In this document: piece after piece, positions 6,466-8,928 of the stretch
Layout: every line of letters starts with the position of its first letter
How positions within the stretch are numbered: position 1 is the stretch's first letter
DNA from: Alphaproteobacteria bacterium UBA4588
Lineage (GTDB): Bacteria > Pseudomonadota > Alphaproteobacteria > Puniceispirillales > Puniceispirillaceae
Direction of reading: 5' to 3'
DNA length: 8,928 nt
NCBI GenBank assembly: GCA_002387605.1
Contig: DGJU01000039.1
Location: 1 to 8,928 of the forward strand
Notes under the pieces: model-generated
Told to the model about the DNA's origin: nothing
Database searches by the model: none
What the model saw: only the letters and a program-made list of their open reading frames with translations
Made by a program: the position numbers and the translations under genes

Positions 6466-7791
6466 ATGAAATTAGCAGTTATCGGTTCAGGCATTTCAGG
6501 TCTTAGTGCGGCATGGCTTGCCCATCGCGACCCATCGGGCGATTTTGATGTCAGATTATTTGAAAAAGATAGCCGTATTGGGGGCCATGCTCATACCGTA
6601 ACAGCAGAATTTGGTACTGAGTCTATCGCAGTTGATTCGGGCTTTATTGTTTATAATGAGCTGAATTATCCGAATCTTGTGAATATGTTCGATGTTCTGA
6701 ATGTTGAGACGATTGCGTCTGATATGTCTTTTGGTGTGTCACTTCGCGGCGGTGAGCTTGAATATGAAGGCTCGCTTGGCGGCCTATTTGCCCAAAAGAA
6801 AAATCTGCTAAATCCACGCTTCTGGTCGATGCTAAAAGGCTTGGTTAAATTCTATAGAACAGCCGTTCATGAACAGCATAACGGCCCAGCGGACGAAACG
6901 TTAGGTGCCTTTATTGACAGGTGTAACCTGCCGGCAGCCTTTGTTGAAGACCATTTATTGCCAATGGGCGCCGCTATCTGGTCTTGCCCGTCCGATACGA
7001 TGCGCAATTATCCGGTTCGGGCCTTTATCCAGTTTATGGAAAATCACCGACTGCTTGATTTCACTGGCCGGCCTCTCTGGCGTACGGTAAAGGGCGGCTC
7101 GCGATCTTATGTTAACATCCTGAAAAAAGCGCTCGGGGAGCGTATTTCAACAGGCGTTACAATTACCGGCATACGGCGCGAGGCAGGCGGCGTTATTCTG
7201 TCTATTGATGGTGAAGGTGATGTCTGGTTTGACAGGGTCATTATGGCAGCACATGCCGATGAAAGCCTTGCCCTCATCTCAGATGCCCACCGCGATGAGA
7301 CTAATATTCTATCCGGATTTACCTTCCAGCCAAATCATGTGGTGCTGCATTCCGATACAGCTCTGATGCCTCAGGCCCAAAAAGCATGGGCTGCGTGGAA
7401 TTATGAAACATTATCAAGCGGTGAGAGTGCTGATGTCTGTGTGACATACTGGATGAATAAGCTTCAGGCGATTGATAATGACTATCCTCTTTTTGTGACG
7501 CTGAATCCTGTGCGTATGCCAGATAAGGCGCTTGTGCACCAGACCTTCTCCTATGACCATCCTGTCTTTGATACTGCTGCTATTGCCGCCCAGCAAAGGC
7601 TTCCTGAAATTCAAGGGCGCGATAACATATATTGGTGCGGGGCATGGACGGCAAACGGGTTCCATGAGGACGGGCTGAAATCAGCCGTTGCGGTGATGAA
7701 AACGCTTGGCGTAACAATACCATGGGCAAGTGAAACAGACGGCTACCCGAAGCATGGTGCTGGTGCCATTCAGCAGATAAAAGCAGGATGA
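6466..7791 (+). CDS. FAD-dependent oxidoreductase of the cyclopropane/furan fatty acid cluster (441 aa)
   Basis: Flavoprotein of the amine-oxidase/NAD(P)-binding Rossmann group that is regularly encoded beside DUF1365 and CFA-synthase-like genes. The N-terminus KLAVIGSGISGLSAAW gives the GxGxxG FAD-binding loop at residues 7-12. FEKDSRIGGHAHT follows, with the acidic residue that binds the FAD ribose. Family-specific segments are present: VDSGFIVYNELNYPNL, MGAAIWSCPSDTM, WRTVKGGSRSYV, and near the C-terminus WCGAWTANGFHEDG, with GFHEDG at 398-403. In Rhodobacter sphaeroides a related gene beside a CFA-like methyltransferase acts in furan fatty acid formation, probably desaturating a methylated acyl chain; assigning that role here is inference. 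It is first in the operon and its stop overlaps a possible DUF1365 start (ATGA at 7788). An in-frame GTG at 6424 would add 14 residues that look non-native. Confidence 0.9.
   Translation: MKLAVIGSGISGLSAAWLAHRDPSGDFDVRLFEKDSRIGGHAHTVTAEFGTESIAVDSGFIVYNELNYPNLVNMFDVLNVETIASDMSFGVSLRGGELEYEGSLGGLFAQKKNLLNPRFWSMLKGLVKFYRTAVHEQHNGPADETLGAFIDRCNLPAAFVEDHLLPMGAAIWSCPSDTMRNYPVRAFIQFMENHRLLDFTGRPLWRTVKGGSRSYVNILKKALGERISTGVTITGIRREAGGVILSIDGEGDVWFDRVIMAAHADESLALISDAHRDETNILSGFTFQPNHVVLHSDTALMPQAQKAWAAWNYETLSSGESADVCVTYWMNKLQAIDNDYPLFVTLNPVRMPDKALVHQTFSYDHPVFDTAAIAAQQRLPEIQGRDNIYWCGAWTANGFHEDGLKSAVAVMKTLGVTIPWASETDGYPKHGAGAIQQIKAG
7785..7788 (+). promoter_or_regulatory. Ribosome binding site before the DUF1365 gene
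   Basis: AGGA lies eight bases before ATG 7797 but abuts the ATG at 7788. It therefore favours 7797 as the start, although the ATGA overlap at 7788-7791 would fit translational coupling. Confidence 0.5.
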
Positions 7792-7796
7792 TAAGT

Positions 7797-8672
7797 ATGC
7801 AGCCGTCATCACAAGATGCTTGTCAGCTACTTTTCTCAACCATTATTCATGTCAGGTATCAACAATCTGCGAGCAAGGACAGCCCTGCCCGCCCCGCTCA
7901 TACACTGAGCCGTAAAGGCCTTTCTGTGGTTCTTGACCTTGACAGGCTTACTGATGCCGATAAGCAATCTAGCCTTTTTTCGATCAATAAATTTAATCTT
8001 CTCTCTTTTAATGAACGCGATTATGGGCCAAACCATTCATCACAAAAACGTCAGAAACTCTCCCAAAAAATCCCGCTTGCGGACTATGTAAGAGATGTTG
8101 CAAGCAGCTATATGGACAGCCGCATTATTCATCAAATTCAGCTCATTACCTTTCCACGCATTTTGGGATTGTCCTTCAATCCGATTAGTGTTTATCGTTG
8201 TCTCACTAATCGGGGTGAAGACTGTTTTATCATGTATGAAGTTCATAATACCTTTGGTGATGCGCATAGCTATATTGCTGTTGGGGCTGGTACAGGCGCG
8301 CGCCAACTCCATCTCAGTGATAAATCTCTTCATGTCTCGCCGTTTTTCACAGTGAAAGGCCAGTATCAGCTTCTTCTGCGCCAATCGGGCGAACAAATTT
8401 CTCTCATTGTGAGATATCTGGATGATAAGGTGCCGCTCTTATGTGCTACCATGCGTGGTCATCTTATGCCACTTACCACAAGCTCTGTTCTGCGCTCACT
8501 CCTGCGCGGTGGACATTTCCCGTTACGGCCGCTTTTATCCATTCATATCGAAGCCCTCAAATTATGGGGCAAACGGTTTCCGTTTTTTGGTCGGCCACAG
8601 CCGCCTGAAACTGCCTTTACGACCGCAGCGCCTTTGTCTGCGAAAAAACAGTCTTTTAATAGTAAGTCCTAG
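7797..8672 (+). CDS. DUF1365 family protein (about 291 aa)
   Basis: Protein of unknown biochemical role that accompanies FAD-oxidoreductase and CFA-synthase-like genes in many proteobacteria. Family hallmarks are visible: VVLDLDRL, LFSINKFNLLSFNERDYGP, ITFPRILGLSFNPISVYRC and YEVHNTFGDAHSYI. The last two are the most conserved blocks of DUF1365. The extreme N-terminus is atypical. An IIHVR resembles the usual first block, but the expected basic HxFxY segment before the LDLD strand reads HTLSRKG. The C-terminus is basic and low in complexity. The start at 7797 is preferred over 7788 because AGGA is then properly spaced; 7788 would add three residues. There is no signal peptide or clear membrane segment. 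It presumably assists modification of phospholipid acyl chains, but this is inferred from context only. Confidence 0.88.
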   Translation: MQPSSQDACQLLFSTIIHVRYQQSASKDSPARPAHTLSRKGLSVVLDLDRLTDADKQSSLFSINKFNLLSFNERDYGPNHSSQKRQKLSQKIPLADYVRDVASSYMDSRIIHQIQLITFPRILGLSFNPISVYRCLTNRGEDCFIMYEVHNTFGDAHSYIAVGAGTGARQLHLSDKSLHVSPFFTVKGQYQLLLRQSGEQISLIVRYLDDKVPLLCATMRGHLMPLTTSSVLRSLLRGGHFPLRPLLSIHIEALKLWGKRFPFFGRPQPPETAFTTAAPLSAKKQSFNSKS

Positions 8673-8690
8673 CTAAGGTTACCTTTTTAT

Positions 8691-8928
8691 ATGTTCTCCT
8701 CTCTTCTTCTTCCCATGCGCAGGCGTCTGTTTCTATCAATCGCCAGCAGACTGGAATATGGCTCAGTTGATATCACCCTTGCAGATGGCACAACCCATTC
8801 CTACGCAGGACCGCATAAGGGGCCACATGCTGATGTAAGCTTCCTGACGGACCGCGCGCTTACATGGGTCATCAAAGATGGCAAAATGGGGTTTTGTGAA
8901 GCCTATATGGCAGGCGAGGTTACCAGTA
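8691..8928 (+). CDS. Cyclopropane-fatty-acyl-phospholipid synthase-like methyltransferase (N-terminus only)
   Basis: Seventy-nine codons are visible before the right edge, without a stop. The segment matches the N-terminal domain of CFA-synthase-family, SAM-dependent methyltransferases: a basic amphipathic start (PMRRRLFLSIASRLEYGSVD), then ITLADG, then KDGKMGFCEAYMAGEV. This last part corresponds to the G-FGEAYMDGEW-like block of the family. The SAM-binding and bicarbonate-site motifs would lie beyond the window. Such enzymes transfer a methylene or methyl group from S-adenosylmethionine to the double bond of phospholipid acyl chains at the inner membrane. The gap from DUF1365 is 18 bases, so it is almost certainly in the same operon. 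AAGG at 8675-8678 is 12 bases before the ATG, a slightly long spacing; ATG 8715 is an alternative without a Shine-Dalgarno. The N-terminus cannot distinguish a cyclopropane synthase from a UfaM-like methyltransferase. Confidence 0.87.
   Translation, partial: MFSSLLLPMRRRLFLSIASRLEYGSVDITLADGTTHSYAGPHKGPHADVSFLTDRALTWVIKDGKMGFCEAYMAGEVTS

Noticed and set aside
8040..8396. 118-codon minus-strand frame inside the DUF1365 gene
   Set aside because: It is antisense to conserved DUF1365 motifs and its translation resembles no family. It is best explained as a shadow frame.

Overview
The window looks like a piece of an alphaproteobacterial chromosome with mid-range GC. It is tightly packed, with short gaps and ATGA stop/start overlaps, and every gene is of ordinary bacterial type. 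The protein families and moderate GC would fit a marine lineage such as the SAR116 clade. That is only a guess, because no rRNA or other phylogenetic marker is present. I see no mobile elements, tRNAs, rRNAs, CRISPR arrays or phage genes.

Positions 1-3081 (minus strand) hold three genes transcribed leftward: a YfcG-like nu-class glutathione S-transferase, then after 15 bases a metallo-beta-lactamase-fold DNA exonuclease, then (ATGA overlap) an ATP-dependent DNA ligase that runs off the left edge. Positions 3202-6359 (plus strand) hold two genes transcribed rightward: an 808-residue Lhr-core DEXH helicase and (ATGA overlap) a PdeM/MPE-type metallophosphoesterase nuclease. Ligase, exonuclease, helicase and phosphoesterase are the four members of the known bacterial 'ligase-associated' DNA repair cluster (Exo-Lig-Lhr-MPE). 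Here they are split into two divergent pairs around a 120-base intergenic region, with the GST as the first gene of the leftward arm. The four enzymes are expected to unwind, trim, cut and reseal damaged DNA. The GST may be linked through oxidative stress or simply be co-located.

Positions 6466-8928 (plus strand) hold a second, apparently separate operon: an FAD-dependent oxidoreductase, a DUF1365 protein and the start of a cyclopropane-fatty-acyl-phospholipid-synthase-like methyltransferase, cut by the right edge. This trio is a recurrent proteobacterial cluster for modifying unsaturated acyl chains of membrane phospholipids. Its product could be cyclopropane, methyl-branched or furan fatty acids.

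There is no gene-free stretch longer than about 120 bases. The two main gaps (3082-3201 and 6360-6465) contain a degenerate direct repeat and a short palindrome respectively, both candidate regulatory sites. I found no wholly new system; the most notable points are the divergent layout with the embedded GST and the undetermined product of the lipid operon.
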